Of a stretch of 61,523 nucleotides of DNA, positions 54,231 through 61,523 are shown in pieces. Location of the stretch: the NCBI GenBank assembly GCA_937973685.1, contig CALJKJ010000011.1, positions 1-61,523 of the forward strand. The letters are read 5' to 3'. Position numbers and translations under genes: made by a program. The DNA comes from an uncultured Flavobacteriales bacterium. GTDB taxonomy: Bacteria > Bacteroidota > Bacteroidia > Flavobacteriales_D > Crocinitomicaceae. A model generated the notes under the pieces. The model had not been told where the DNA came from and searched no databases. It worked only from the letters and a program-made list of their open reading frames with translations. Each line of letters begins with the position of its first letter. Positions within the stretch are counted from its first letter, which is position 1.

Positions 54231-54881
54231 ATGATCGAATTTTATGAATTTTTATTGAAAGCAGGGCTGATGAGTTATTATATACCATTGCTATTTGTAC
54301 TGCATCTTATTGTAAAAAAAGGTAGACGGTTCACTTCTTTTGAACGATTGTTGTTTTTTTATGTCATTTATAATGGAATTGTAGTATCAGTAGAAGATTT
54401 TATTTTGTATGGTCACATCCACAATTTCAACCCTATTTACAACATCTTAACAATTATTGATTTTTGCACAATCATTGCAATTTTTTCAAAAATTTTACAT
54501 GAAGCTGGTCCAAAAATATTGACATTACTGAAATATTTCACTGTCATTTGTTTGTCAATCAGCATTATTGAATTATTGTTCATAAATGATCTATTTTCAA
54601 TCAATTTATACACGAATAGTATCTCTAAATTTTTCATCATCATCATTGCCGTTATTGCGATTTATCTTTCTGATATCAAAATCAAAATAACTAGAAGTCA
54701 AAAAATATTCTCTTACACAATCCTTTTTTATAACATTGTAACTTTACCTATTGCGTTATTCGAAGAATTTATACGTCAAATTATTAGTGACTATTTTTTC
54801 AATATTTGGTCGATGAATATCTTTTTTGTAATATCATATAACCTATTACTAACCTTATCGTTATGGAAACTGAAAAAATAA
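54231..54881 (+). CDS. split-sensor family membrane protein D
   Basis: 216 residues, polytopic. FNPIYNILTIIDF, ALFEEFIRQ and terminal NLLLTLSLWKLKK. Its last codons overlap the kinase gene by 19 bases: the kinase ATG (54863) is made from the third base of the Leu codon and first two of the Trp codon (TTATGG). This couples the translation of D and the kinase, making D the most likely direct partner. Confidence 0.8.
   Translation: MIEFYEFLLKAGLMSYYIPLLFVLHLIVKKGRRFTSFERLLFFYVIYNGIVVSVEDFILYGHIHNFNPIYNILTIIDFCTIIAIFSKILHEAGPKILTLLKYFTVICLSISIIELLFINDLFSINLYTNSISKFFIIIIAVIAIYLSDIKIKITRSQKIFSYTILFYNIVTLPIALFEEFIRQIISDYFFNIWSMNIFFVISYNLLLTLSLWKLKK
54456..54637 (+). repeat. near-identical DNA patch shared by genes C and D, copy 2
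   Basis: Counterpart of 53751-53932. The local identity inside otherwise diverged paralogues fits recent gene conversion. Confidence 0.85.
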
Positions 54882-55660
54882 TATTTCAAGCAACTTTATT
54901 GAGTATTGTATTGCTAACGTCTTTGATATTGTTTTTTATATTCCTTATCAAAAGCAGTACCAACAAACGAAAGGCAGATTTGGCAAACTTTGAATTAGCT
55001 TTTAAAAACAAAGAATTGGAGCAATTAAATGCTGTTATTGTTGCACAAGAGAAAGAACGAGCAAAAATTGCCAGTAATTTACACGATGAAGTTGGTTCAA
55101 TCTTATCTATGGCGCAACGAAATTTAGACTTTGTCATGAAACAAATGGCTGCAGATGCCCCGTACAAAGATGAGTTACAATTCTCATTGACAACTATTGA
55201 TCAAAGTATCACTACAATTAGAAATATTTCTAACAGCATGCTTCCCCATTTTTTAGTCAAATTTGGTTTAATCAAGTCCTTGCAACGATTGGCATATCAA
55301 ACAGAAGCTTCCCTTAATAGTCCTTGTCCCTTTTCAACAAACTGTACCGATGATTTTGAAATAGACAAACAACAGGAAATTCATTTGTATGCGATTTTAC
55401 TTGAAATCGTAAACAACACCCTTAAACATGCGCATCCACATTCCCTTCAATTGCAACTTTTGAAAAATAAGGAAAAACTAGCACTTTCCATTCAACATGA
55501 CGGCGTTGCAATCAATCAAGAAGAATATGAACACCTTTTAAATCACAGTGAGGGTATTGGATTGTCGTCAGTCGTAAATCGATTAGCTATAATTAAAGGG
55601 GAAATAAACTATTCAAAAACACCGTTAGGAGGTGTAATTACTGTTGAAATGCCACTCTAA
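54863..55660 (+). CDS. NarL-type sensor histidine kinase without sensor domain (HK3)
   Basis: 265 residues. One N-terminal membrane helix (about 8-29), a coiled-coil-like helix (30-62), HisKA_3 dimerisation/phosphoacceptor with His74 (ERAKIASNLHDEVGS), and HATPase_c with N-box EIVNNTLKHA (181-190), HDGVA, and GIGLSSVVNRL. All catalytic motifs are present. There is no periplasmic or PAS/HAMP sensing domain, so signal input must come from another protein, presumably A-D. The next gene encodes its regulator (10-base gap). Confidence 0.9.
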   Translation: METEKIIFQATLLSIVLLTSLILFFIFLIKSSTNKRKADLANFELAFKNKELEQLNAVIVAQEKERAKIASNLHDEVGSILSMAQRNLDFVMKQMAADAPYKDELQFSLTTIDQSITTIRNISNSMLPHFLVKFGLIKSLQRLAYQTEASLNSPCPFSTNCTDDFEIDKQQEIHLYAILLEIVNNTLKHAHPHSLQLQLLKNKEKLALSIQHDGVAINQEEYEHLLNHSEGIGLSSVVNRLAIIKGEINYSKTPLGGVITVEMPL

Positions 55661-55670
55661 AAACCGAATC

Positions 55671-56420
55671 ATGAATCAACAAATAGATAACATAAAAAAA
55701 GTACCAATTCGTATTGCTCTTGTTGAAGATCATACAATTGTGCGACAAGCATTAGCTAATTTATTAGCTAAAAATGATCGCATCGCTATTACTATCGAAG
55801 CCGAAAACGGGCAAGATTTCTTAAATCAACTGGCAACAAACAACGTGGATGTTGTCTTACTAGACTATGAAATGCCCATATTAGATGGTCGAAATACTTT
55901 AGCTATACTTCAACGCGACTATCCTTCCGTAAAGTCAATTTTACTTAGTATGTTCGAAGACCCTTGGATTGTCGCTTCATTAATTAGTGAAGGTGCAAAT
56001 AGTTATCTCAAAAAGAATTGTTCGTATGATGAATTGATTCAAGCTATCATAGATGTGTTTGAAAATGGTGCTCATCACAATGAATTAGTTACTAATTCAC
56101 TTGTTCAAACCAAAATTGAAAACAACAAAAAAGATGAGAATATCACCAAATATAAGTTAGGTGTTCGTGATGAAATCATTTTAACATTAATATGTGACGG
56201 CAAAAAAAGTGAGGAAATTGCTGAATTGTTATTTTTATCTAAAAAATCGATTGATGCATTACGAATTGATTTACTAAAACGATTGGGGGCAACAAATACA
56301 GCTAATTTGGTTACAAAATGTATGTTGTTAGGATTATATAAACCACGAACTGAAGAGGAAATCAAAGCCTTTGAAGTTGCACTTCGATCAAAACGAATAG
56401 CATTGCGTAAAAAAATCTAA
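55671..56420 (+). CDS. LuxR-type response regulator, partner of HK3
   Basis: 249 residues from ATG 55671, 10 bases after the kinase stop (the frame opens at 55644 inside the kinase gene, but those residues precede the conserved IRIALVEDH start). Receiver with Glu19/Asp20, acceptor Asp65 in VVLLDYEMP and Lys114; LuxR-type HTH about 161-223 (RDEIILTLICDGKKSEEIAE). After the HTH is a 26-residue tail beginning YKPRTEEEIKAF, which is also found in the other cluster's regulator (YTPRTDMEIEQE). A short hairpin terminator follows. Confidence 0.9.
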   Translation: MNQQIDNIKKVPIRIALVEDHTIVRQALANLLAKNDRIAITIEAENGQDFLNQLATNNVDVVLLDYEMPILDGRNTLAILQRDYPSVKSILLSMFEDPWIVASLISEGANSYLKKNCSYDELIQAIIDVFENGAHHNELVTNSLVQTKIENNKKDENITKYKLGVRDEIILTLICDGKKSEEIAELLFLSKKSIDALRIDLLKRLGATNTANLVTKCMLLGLYKPRTEEEIKAFEVALRSKRIALRKKI

Positions 56421-56442
56421 ATTGAGAAAGTAGAAAGATTTG

Positions 56443-56464
56443 AATACTCTCAAGTATTTTTTTT
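56443..56464 (+). terminator. short intrinsic terminator between the convergent clusters
   Basis: AATACT and AGTATT form a 6-bp stem with a CTCA loop followed by T8. The stem is weak, but it lies right where the plus-strand cluster ends. Confidence 0.55.
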
Positions 56465-56560
56465 GTGAACTTCACTATTAAAAACCAACATTTCAAAAAG
56501 ATTGCGACGAATTATTCGTTCATTTGAGATCATTTTTAAAAATCTAGATAGGTCACAAAA

Positions 56561-57319
56561 CTAGCTGTTTTTGGAATTGTTTTCAGTTAGTTTTTTTATT
56601 CTTCTCATTGAAGCTGCATATTGTTCGTTGATTATTTCTTGCTCAATTTCCATGTCTGTTCTAGGAGTGTAAAATCCATTTAAAATAGCAACTCTCATGA
56701 GTTGATTGGCAGACTTAATATTCAACTTCTTCATTATTTTGGTACGGATCAAATCGACATTTTTCTTGGAAGTCGGTAATTGTTTGCTGATGAATTCACT
56801 GCTACGTCCATCACAAATCATTTTTATGATAATCAAATCTCTTTCAGAAAGATCAAATTGAGATTTTTGCAACGAGATTTTACGTTTGGAAGAGACATCG
56901 TTCAAAACAGCATTATTCATTTGTGCGTTTGTGTAAGGTACGTTTTTGTGGACCGTTTCAATTGCTTGCTCCATTTCTTCAATCGAGCATTCTTTTAATA
57001 AATATGCGTCAATTCCTTCAGCCATCAAATCAAAAATAATTTCTTGATCTTCAAACATTGTTAACATCACAATTTTGACTTGGGAACCAATTTTCTTCAG
57101 TGCTCGAACAGTTTGAACCCCATTCATGATTGGCATCTCTAAATCGAGTAATACGACATCGACAGAATTTTCAGCAATTTTATCTAAAAACTCTTGACCG
57201 TTTGAAGCTTCAATGACAACGTTATAATTTTCTTTTTCATTCAGCATTTTAACTAATGCTTTTCGAACTACTTGATGGTCTTCAACAATTGCTAGTCTGA
57301 TATTATTTGATACTGCCAT
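56561..57319 (-). CDS. LuxR-type response regulator of the minus-strand sensor cluster
   Basis: 252 residues. Receiver with Glu13/Asp14, acceptor Asp59 in VVLLDLEMP and Lys109; LuxR-type HTH about 156-216 (LSERDLIIIKMICDGRSSEF). Ends with a tail that starts YTPRTDMEIEQE, shared with the regulator at 55671. Only one regulator follows two kinases here, so HK1 and HK2 probably both feed it. 9 bases after HK1. Confidence 0.9.
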   Translation of the reverse strand: MAVSNNIRLAIVEDHQVVRKALVKMLNEKENYNVVIEASNGQEFLDKIAENSVDVVLLDLEMPIMNGVQTVRALKKIGSQVKIVMLTMFEDQEIIFDLMAEGIDAYLLKECSIEEMEQAIETVHKNVPYTNAQMNNAVLNDVSSKRKISLQKSQFDLSERDLIIIKMICDGRSSEFISKQLPTSKKNVDLIRTKIMKKLNIKSANQLMRVAILNGFYTPRTDMEIEQEIINEQYAASMRRIKKLTENNSKNS

Positions 57320-57328
57320 TTTTTTATT

Positions 57329-58126
57329 TTAAATCGAAACAACGAATTTTATTTCACCCAGTGTATTGTTCCGTTGAAATGTTAAATCGCCATTTATTAT
57401 GTTTAAACGATACCGAATATTTTCCAAGCCTAAGTTTTCAGTTTCTTTAGATAGCGCAATATAATCACGCTGAGATAATGCGATACCGTCGTGTTTTAAA
57501 ATGAATAGTAATTGATTCCCTTCGAGATTCAACGTCATGCCAATAGTTGTTGGAAAACTGTGTTTTAATAAATTAGTAACCAATTCGTTTCCAATATAGA
57601 AAATATTTGTCATTATTTCTTCCGAAAATTCTGAATCGTTACTTAAATTACTTTCAAACGTAAACGTTACGTTCAGTGATTCAGATTTAGTACTTCCTAT
57701 ACGCTCCATTGCTTTTGATAAACCAAATTTGAGTAAATAATGAGGTATTAAATCTTTGGTTATTAAACGAAGTTGATCGATTGATTCTTTCAAAAATGAT
57801 TCCGTGTATGCGAGACTTTCAATGTCTACTTCTCCTCCACTTGCTTTGGTTTTCAATTGTAACATATTCTTGTGTACAATTGATAACAGTGCTCCAACTT
57901 CATCGTGTAATTTTCTGGCTATAACAGAACGTTCCTTTTCTTGAATGGTAATTGCTATCTCGAATTTTTCAAGTTCTGATTTAATTTTCTCTTCTTCAAT
58001 CAGCTTTTCAGACAAATCCTTTATTTTTTTATTTTTTCGCGCAAACAAAAACATGCCTGTTATCATAAAAGCTGAAAACAACATACCAAAAAGGACTATT
58101 AAAATTATTTGACTTTTTTCAACCAT
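57329..58126 (-). CDS. NarL-type sensor histidine kinase without sensor domain (HK1)
   Basis: 265 residues, same layout as HK3: one membrane helix (about 8-29), coiled coil, His74 in ERSVIARKLHDEVGA, N-box ELVTNLLKHS, KHDGIALSQRDY and NLGLENIRYRL. Starts at an ATG inside the Leu-Trp codons of membrane protein E (22-base overlap). The 3' halves of HK1 and HK2 are very similar at DNA level, indicating recent duplication. Confidence 0.9.
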   Translation of the reverse strand: MVEKSQIILIVLFGMLFSAFMITGMFLFARKNKKIKDLSEKLIEEEKIKSELEKFEIAITIQEKERSVIARKLHDEVGALLSIVHKNMLQLKTKASGGEVDIESLAYTESFLKESIDQLRLITKDLIPHYLLKFGLSKAMERIGSTKSESLNVTFTFESNLSNDSEFSEEIMTNIFYIGNELVTNLLKHSFPTTIGMTLNLEGNQLLFILKHDGIALSQRDYIALSKETENLGLENIRYRLNIINGDLTFQRNNTLGEIKFVVSI

Positions 58127-58707
58127 AATCCGCTGGTAAATGTTAAATTAAGTAATAAGGTAATGGAAGCATGAATCAAGAAAAAACTATCAAATAGTTC
58201 ATTTGATCTATGGATTTGCTCTTCGAATAATGAATAGAAAAATAATACCGAATAATAGAACGTTATGGGAAAAATCACATACTTAATAGAAGAATTCATC
58301 TCAACATGATAAATGACATAGCTTCCAATAATTGAAATCAAGAAATAAGTGACGCTGTTATTATAGGTAGTTGATCCAAAAATAGTATTGTTTGCAATGT
58401 CGATAATTGCAGTAATAAAAACAATCAGATAGACAGGCTTTTGAATTTTCTTCAAAGACACATCACGACTAAACACCCTGAAAATTAGGAGGAAATTGAG
58501 TGGTAATGAAACATGAAAAAGTGGATTGCTATTATTTAAATAGGTTTCAAAGCAAAAACAAAGGAAGTCTGTCAAAAAACGAAAAGCAATGAATTGACCA
58601 ACAATAGACTTTAAGGCAACAACTCCATTAATCTTCACTAAAACAATTAATGGTAGAACACTTGAAAACAATACGAAATAGAATATCCAGTAATTAAACA
58701 TCATCAA
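58105..58707 (-). CDS. split-sensor family membrane protein E
   Basis: 200 residues, polytopic. SNPLFHVSLPLNF corresponds to the NPIY...TIIDF segment of A-D; SLFEEQIHR and terminal NLTFTSGLWLKKVK carry the family marks. It overlaps HK1 by 22 bases with the kinase ATG set in the LW codons. 72 bases after HK2, so likely part of a longer operon. Confidence 0.78.
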   Translation of the reverse strand: MMMFNYWIFYFVLFSSVLPLIVLVKINGVVALKSIVGQFIAFRFLTDFLCFCFETYLNNSNPLFHVSLPLNFLLIFRVFSRDVSLKKIQKPVYLIVFITAIIDIANNTIFGSTTYNNSVTYFLISIIGSYVIYHVEMNSSIKYVIFPITFYYSVLFFYSLFEEQIHRSNELFDSFFLIHASITLLLNLTFTSGLWLKKVK

Positions 58708-58779
58708 CTACAATTTGAGATTAATTGGTGAAAATAAACACACTTTTTTTGAAAAAATCGATCAAGCAACTTCATGATT

Positions 58780-59592
58780 TTAACTGTTTACGTTTTCAAT
58801 TGAAACTGCAATTGTTATTTCACCTTGCGTAGCGTTTCGTTTGAACGTTAATTCGCCATTTATTAAGTTTAAACGATACCGAATATTTTCCAAACCTAAG
58901 TTTTCAGATTCTTTTGATAAAGCAACATAGTCACGCTGAGATAATGCAATACCATCGTGTTTTATAATTAATAGTAATTGATTTCCTTCGAGCTTCAATG
59001 CCATGCTAATAATTGTTGGGAAACTATGTTTCAATAAATTCGTAATCAACTCACTTGTTACGTAGAAAAATTGTGTCATGATCTGCTCGGAAACTATGAG
59101 ATTATGAGGTATTTGTGTTTCGAAATTAAAGGATTGAATAAAACCAGCTGTTTTTTGAGTTCCCATTCTTTCCAGCGCTTTTACTAAGCCAAATTTCAGT
59201 AAATAATGAGGGATTAAACCTTTGTTTATTTGTCTTAATTGATTGATCGATTCTTGTATCAAATCCCTTGCAACCTCAATTGAATTGTGTTCAAAAACTC
59301 CTGCTTTCGCCTGCTTTTGAATGAAAAGTATATTTTTTTGAGCGAGAGATAATATAGCCCCAACGTCATCATGTAGCATGCGCGCAATATGTCCACGTTC
59401 TGTCTCTTGTGTTTCCAAGGCTACTTGTAATTTTTCAACTTCGTTTTTTGCTTTTTCTTCTTGCAGCAACTGATCACTCAATTCTTGAATCTTTCGATTC
59501 TTTTGTGCAAATAAAATGATACCAAATCCCAAGAAAAAGGTAAACAACATTCCAGTAATTATTAATACGGCTAATTCTTGCGTGGAGACCAT
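58780..59592 (-). CDS. NarL-type sensor histidine kinase without sensor domain (HK2)
   Basis: 270 residues, very similar to HK1: a membrane helix (about 8-30), His74 in ERGHIARMLHDDVGA, N-box ELITNLLKHS, KHDGIALSQRDYVAL and NLGLENIRYRL. Its ATG is again formed in the Leu-Trp codons of the preceding membrane protein (22-base overlap). No response regulator directly follows; gene E and HK1 lie between it and the regulator. Confidence 0.9.
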   Translation of the reverse strand: MVSTQELAVLIITGMLFTFFLGFGIILFAQKNRKIQELSDQLLQEEKAKNEVEKLQVALETQETERGHIARMLHDDVGAILSLAQKNILFIQKQAKAGVFEHNSIEVARDLIQESINQLRQINKGLIPHYLLKFGLVKALERMGTQKTAGFIQSFNFETQIPHNLIVSEQIMTQFFYVTSELITNLLKHSFPTIISMALKLEGNQLLLIIKHDGIALSQRDYVALSKESENLGLENIRYRLNLINGELTFKRNATQGEITIAVSIENVNS

Positions 59593-60182
59593 AAATAAAA
59601 TGTGTAAAATAAATTAAGGCTCAAAATGAAAAGTAAAAATACAGGATAAACAATTGCCATTAATTCTGAATTGATTCTAAAAAAAGTTTCAAATAACGAG
59701 TAAAAAAAAGAGACAGAATGATAAACAAAAAATGCTTTTACGATAGGTAACAAATAATAATCTACTTTGTTAATTTTAATTAATAAAGTAAGTAGCAATA
59801 TAGAAATCAAACAATTATAAACAATAAAACTTAAATTATTAGTTTGAAATATTGAACTAAAAAATAAAGTCTCCATAAGAAATATAATTATTGGAATTAG
59901 ATATAATGTTTTGATAATATATGTGCTGTTTTTATTTATAGATACAAAAAAGTAAATTAGAATAACCCCTTCAATCAAAATTGAAACATGATAAAATGGA
60001 AAGACTGATAACTCAAAATTTATTTTAAGTAAATAAGTAATTGTATCAGTTAAAAATCTTACCAAAAACCATGCTGTCAAAAGTTGAATATGAAAATCAT
60101 ACTTTTTATTCAAAAAAATAAAACCTGCTACAACTGGAAATAATTCCGAAACAAAAAGAAAAAATAAGTAAATTGTAACCAA
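59571..60182 (-). CDS. split-sensor family membrane protein F
   Basis: 203 residues, polytopic. TTG start at 60182: from it the first 26 residues align without gaps with protein G (both reach LFNKK/IFLNKK at the same position), so the TTG is well supported. Family marks: FPFYHVSILIEG, SLFETFFRI and NLFYTFYLWSPRKN. Overlaps HK2 by 22 bases. It begins 2 bases after the stop of a doubtful 86-codon reading frame. Confidence 0.75.
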   Translation of the reverse strand: MVTIYLFFLFVSELFPVVAGFIFLNKKYDFHIQLLTAWFLVRFLTDTITYLLKINFELSVFPFYHVSILIEGVILIYFFVSINKNSTYIIKTLYLIPIIIFLMETLFFSSIFQTNNLSFIVYNCLISILLLTLLIKINKVDYYLLPIVKAFFVYHSVSFFYSLFETFFRINSELMAIVYPVFLLFILSLNLFYTFYLWSPRKN

Positions 60183-60184
60183 CT

Positions 60185-60445
60185 TTATGAGTTTAAATTA
60201 TTTGCTGAACTACACAAGTATGGATTAAGTAGTTCTTTGCCCCTTACTGAGCTCTCAAAGTTTCGTTTTTGACTTGTACGTGGTCCAGCAAAGACTTTAG
60301 TCTTTTCATCTTTCTCTTTGCTTGCAAAATAAAAACCTATGTACATACATTCTGATCGTTTTGTGATTTTTTCAAATGTACTTTTTCTAACGGAAAATAC
60401 TGTTGTATCAAATGTTTGAATTATATTTCTGTTGTTAATTTTCAT
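60185..60445 (-). CDS. doubtful 86-residue reading frame upstream of F
   Basis: ATG at 60445, stop 2 bases before gene F. The product is basic and polar (TKVFAGPRTSQKRNFESSVR is a stretch) with no membrane segment or known domain. Its 3' half is richer in GC than the genes around it and contains a perfect inverted repeat AAAGACT-TT-AGTCTTT at 60290-60305, more like a structured or foreign segment than coding DNA. In G, the corresponding gap between the upstream repeat and the gene is only about 75 bases and has no such frame. It may be a small gene or an insertion in the leader of F. Confidence 0.3.
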   Translation of the reverse strand: MKINNRNIIQTFDTTVFSVRKSTFEKITKRSECMYIGFYFASKEKDEKTKVFAGPRTSQKRNFESSVRGKELLNPYLCSSANNLNS

Positions 60446-60507
60446 TTCAATTGCCTGTTTCTGAAAACAAATACTGCTGCATACCCTTACATCAATTATT
60501 TATCAAC

Positions 60508-60592
60508 CTCACGAAGTTATGCAAGGTATTTTTTTTCACCTAATAATAAATGGGGATTTTATGCTTAAACGCAGAAAGTTTAGAATAAGTTC
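60508..60592. repeat. 85-base leader repeat, copy 1 (upstream of F)
   Basis: Matches 61439-61523 with one substitution (C at 60537, T at 61468). It contains an A/T-rich stem AGGTA/TACCT around a T-run and ends in the near-palindrome. It lies in the 295-base gap 60446-60740, which otherwise shows nothing I can assign; a 65-codon frame there has no support. Confidence 0.95.
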
Positions 60593-60594
60593 TA
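60581..60594. promoter_or_regulatory. 14-base near-palindrome, copy 3
   Basis: TAGAATAAGTTCTA, one base off the copies at 969 and 51955. It lies at the end of the leader repeat, about 135 bases upstream of the 86-codon frame. A fourth partial copy sits in the second leader repeat, cut by the window end at 61523. Confidence 0.4.
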
Positions 60595-60740
60595 GTTTTT
60601 TTGTTGGATGACTCAAACAATTTGGGTGCGTGATTGTCAAATGATTTTGAAATATCAAAGAACGATCTAATACTCAAACCTGATAGTATGATGGTTTCAT
60701 TTGATACATGTATTGTATGCAAGCTTATTATGAGCATTCT

Positions 60741-61364
60741 TTAATGAATCTTTAACTTGCGTCTTGACCATAAAAAATAGGAGAAAAATAAATTCAAACT
60801 TATAACAAACAATAAAAAGAAAGGATATATTAACGGCATTAATACCGTATCTTTTCTGATTATATTTTCAAATAATGAATAACAAAATAAAACAGAATGA
60901 TAAACAAACAAGACTTTTATAATTATAAAATTAAATTGATCAATTTTAATAGATGATTTTAGCAGAATAAAAAATAAACCTGAACATAATAAATAATAAA
61001 AAAAATATCCTAGCCTTGGACTTTCAATAAAACTACCTAGAAAAAGAACATCTATTATGAATGCAATTATTGGGATTAAATACAAATAGTATGAACGCTT
61101 TGTATACATCCTTTTCATTGATTGAAAATAATTTATCATCAACATTCCTTCAATTAAAATGGAAAAATGAAAAACAGGATATAAATTAAGGTTTAACTTA
61201 ACTTTTAAAATGTATGAAATAATATCTCCTAAAAGTCGAATAATAAACCATATCACAATTGATTTTTTAAAAAGTTCATTATTCTTTTTATTAAATAATA
61301 AACAAGAAATAGCAGCTAGTGTACCAGTTGAAAAAAGTAAAAAAACATATAATTTAAACAACAT
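60741..61364 (-). CDS. split-sensor family membrane protein G
   Basis: 207 residues, six to seven membrane helices. YPVFHFSILIEG, SLFENIIRK and C-terminal NLFFSYFLWSRRKLKIH carry the family marks; it is closest to F. ATG start. Unlike F it is not followed by a kinase: the frame that would start at its TTATGG codons ends after about 24 codons. Together with the duplicated leader this suggests that G arose by duplication of F without, or with loss of, the kinase. Confidence 0.78.
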   Translation of the reverse strand: MLFKLYVFLLFSTGTLAAISCLLFNKKNNELFKKSIVIWFIIRLLGDIISYILKVKLNLNLYPVFHFSILIEGMLMINYFQSMKRMYTKRSYYLYLIPIIAFIIDVLFLGSFIESPRLGYFFYYLLCSGLFFILLKSSIKIDQFNFIIIKVLFVYHSVLFCYSLFENIIRKDTVLMPLIYPFFLLFVISLNLFFSYFLWSRRKLKIH

Positions 61365-61438
61365 AAATAATTAAATTAGACTAACCGATTTGAATAGCGT
61401 TATAATTGAAAAACGTTTCAGTTTTCAGGGAAGCTTAA

Positions 61439-61523
61439 CTCACGAAGTTATGCAAGGTATTTTTTTTTACCTAATAATAAATGGGGATTTTATGCTTAAA
61501 CGCAGAAAGTTTAGAATAAGTTC
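61439..61523. repeat. 85-base leader repeat, copy 2 (upstream of G)
   Basis: Copy of 60508-60592, offset 931 bases, one mismatch. It ends at the window edge, so the repeat may be longer and more copies may follow upstream. Confidence 0.95.

Noticed and set aside
60540..60737. 65-codon minus-strand frame between sensors F and G
   Set aside because: It overlaps the leader repeat and palindrome; there is no signal peptide, membrane helix or known motif, and codon use looks random.
60508..61523. 85-base direct repeats as the ends of a transposon carrying gene G
   Set aside because: No transposase or integrase between them and no target-site duplication that I can see; duplication of a leader-sensor unit explains them better.

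Overview
The window looks like chromosomal DNA of a marine or freshwater Bacteroidota, most likely Flavobacteriales and perhaps near Fluviicola/Crocinitomicaceae (inference). The evidence is low-GC DNA, promoter -7 boxes of the form TAnnTTTG, several type IX secretion (T9SS) cargo proteins with type A or type B (gliding-motility-type) C-terminal sorting domains, a BT_3928-like DoxX/thioredoxin protein, and a Bacteroidota-style TamB. I see no tRNA, rRNA, CRISPR array, insertion sequence or prophage.

Layout. 1-2515: start of a probable folD, then three minus-strand genes for exported proteins of unknown function. 2575-9055: clpC and gyrA in divergent orientation, then a TPR protein. 9280-19564: DoxX/thioredoxin membrane protein, PhnA-like protein, small outer-membrane barrel, two giant T9SS cargo proteins (one PNGase F-like) and a VanX-like lipoprotein dipeptidase. 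19639-27126: aminotransferase, CNNM/CBS transporter-like protein, a DoxX-like membrane pair, an orphan response regulator, and an ECF sigma operon. 27123-33365: adenylate cyclase with an HD domain, a T9SS cargo protein, sucC and a biotin carboxylase. 33464-46731: tamB facing tsaD, an RNA methyltransferase, a porin, a third giant T9SS protein and gdhA.

46923-51832 holds three tandem paralogous lipoprotein serine proteases. 52118-61364 is the most unusual part. Two convergent clusters together encode seven members of one family of about 200-216-residue polytopic membrane proteins, three short NarL-type histidine kinases that have only one membrane helix and no sensor domain, and two LuxR-type response regulators. 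All three kinases start inside the last codons of a membrane-protein gene, on an ATG formed by its conserved Leu-Trp codons. I read this as a split two-component system in which a separate, expandable set of membrane proteins supplies the sensing function. A near-palindrome of 6-2-6 geometry recurs upstream of these genes, the protease operon and one distant lipoprotein gene.

Regulation visible in sequence: matching GAAC-N17-GTAC sites lie upstream of two operons, one of which encodes the ECF sigma factor itself. Several intrinsic terminators separate convergent units. No stretch longer than about 300 bases lacks a gene. The longest gaps are 60446-60740 (85-base repeat plus palindrome), 51863-52117 (palindrome), 45126-45375 (gdhA -7 box), 68-241 (nothing recognised) and 9105-9279 (nothing recognised).
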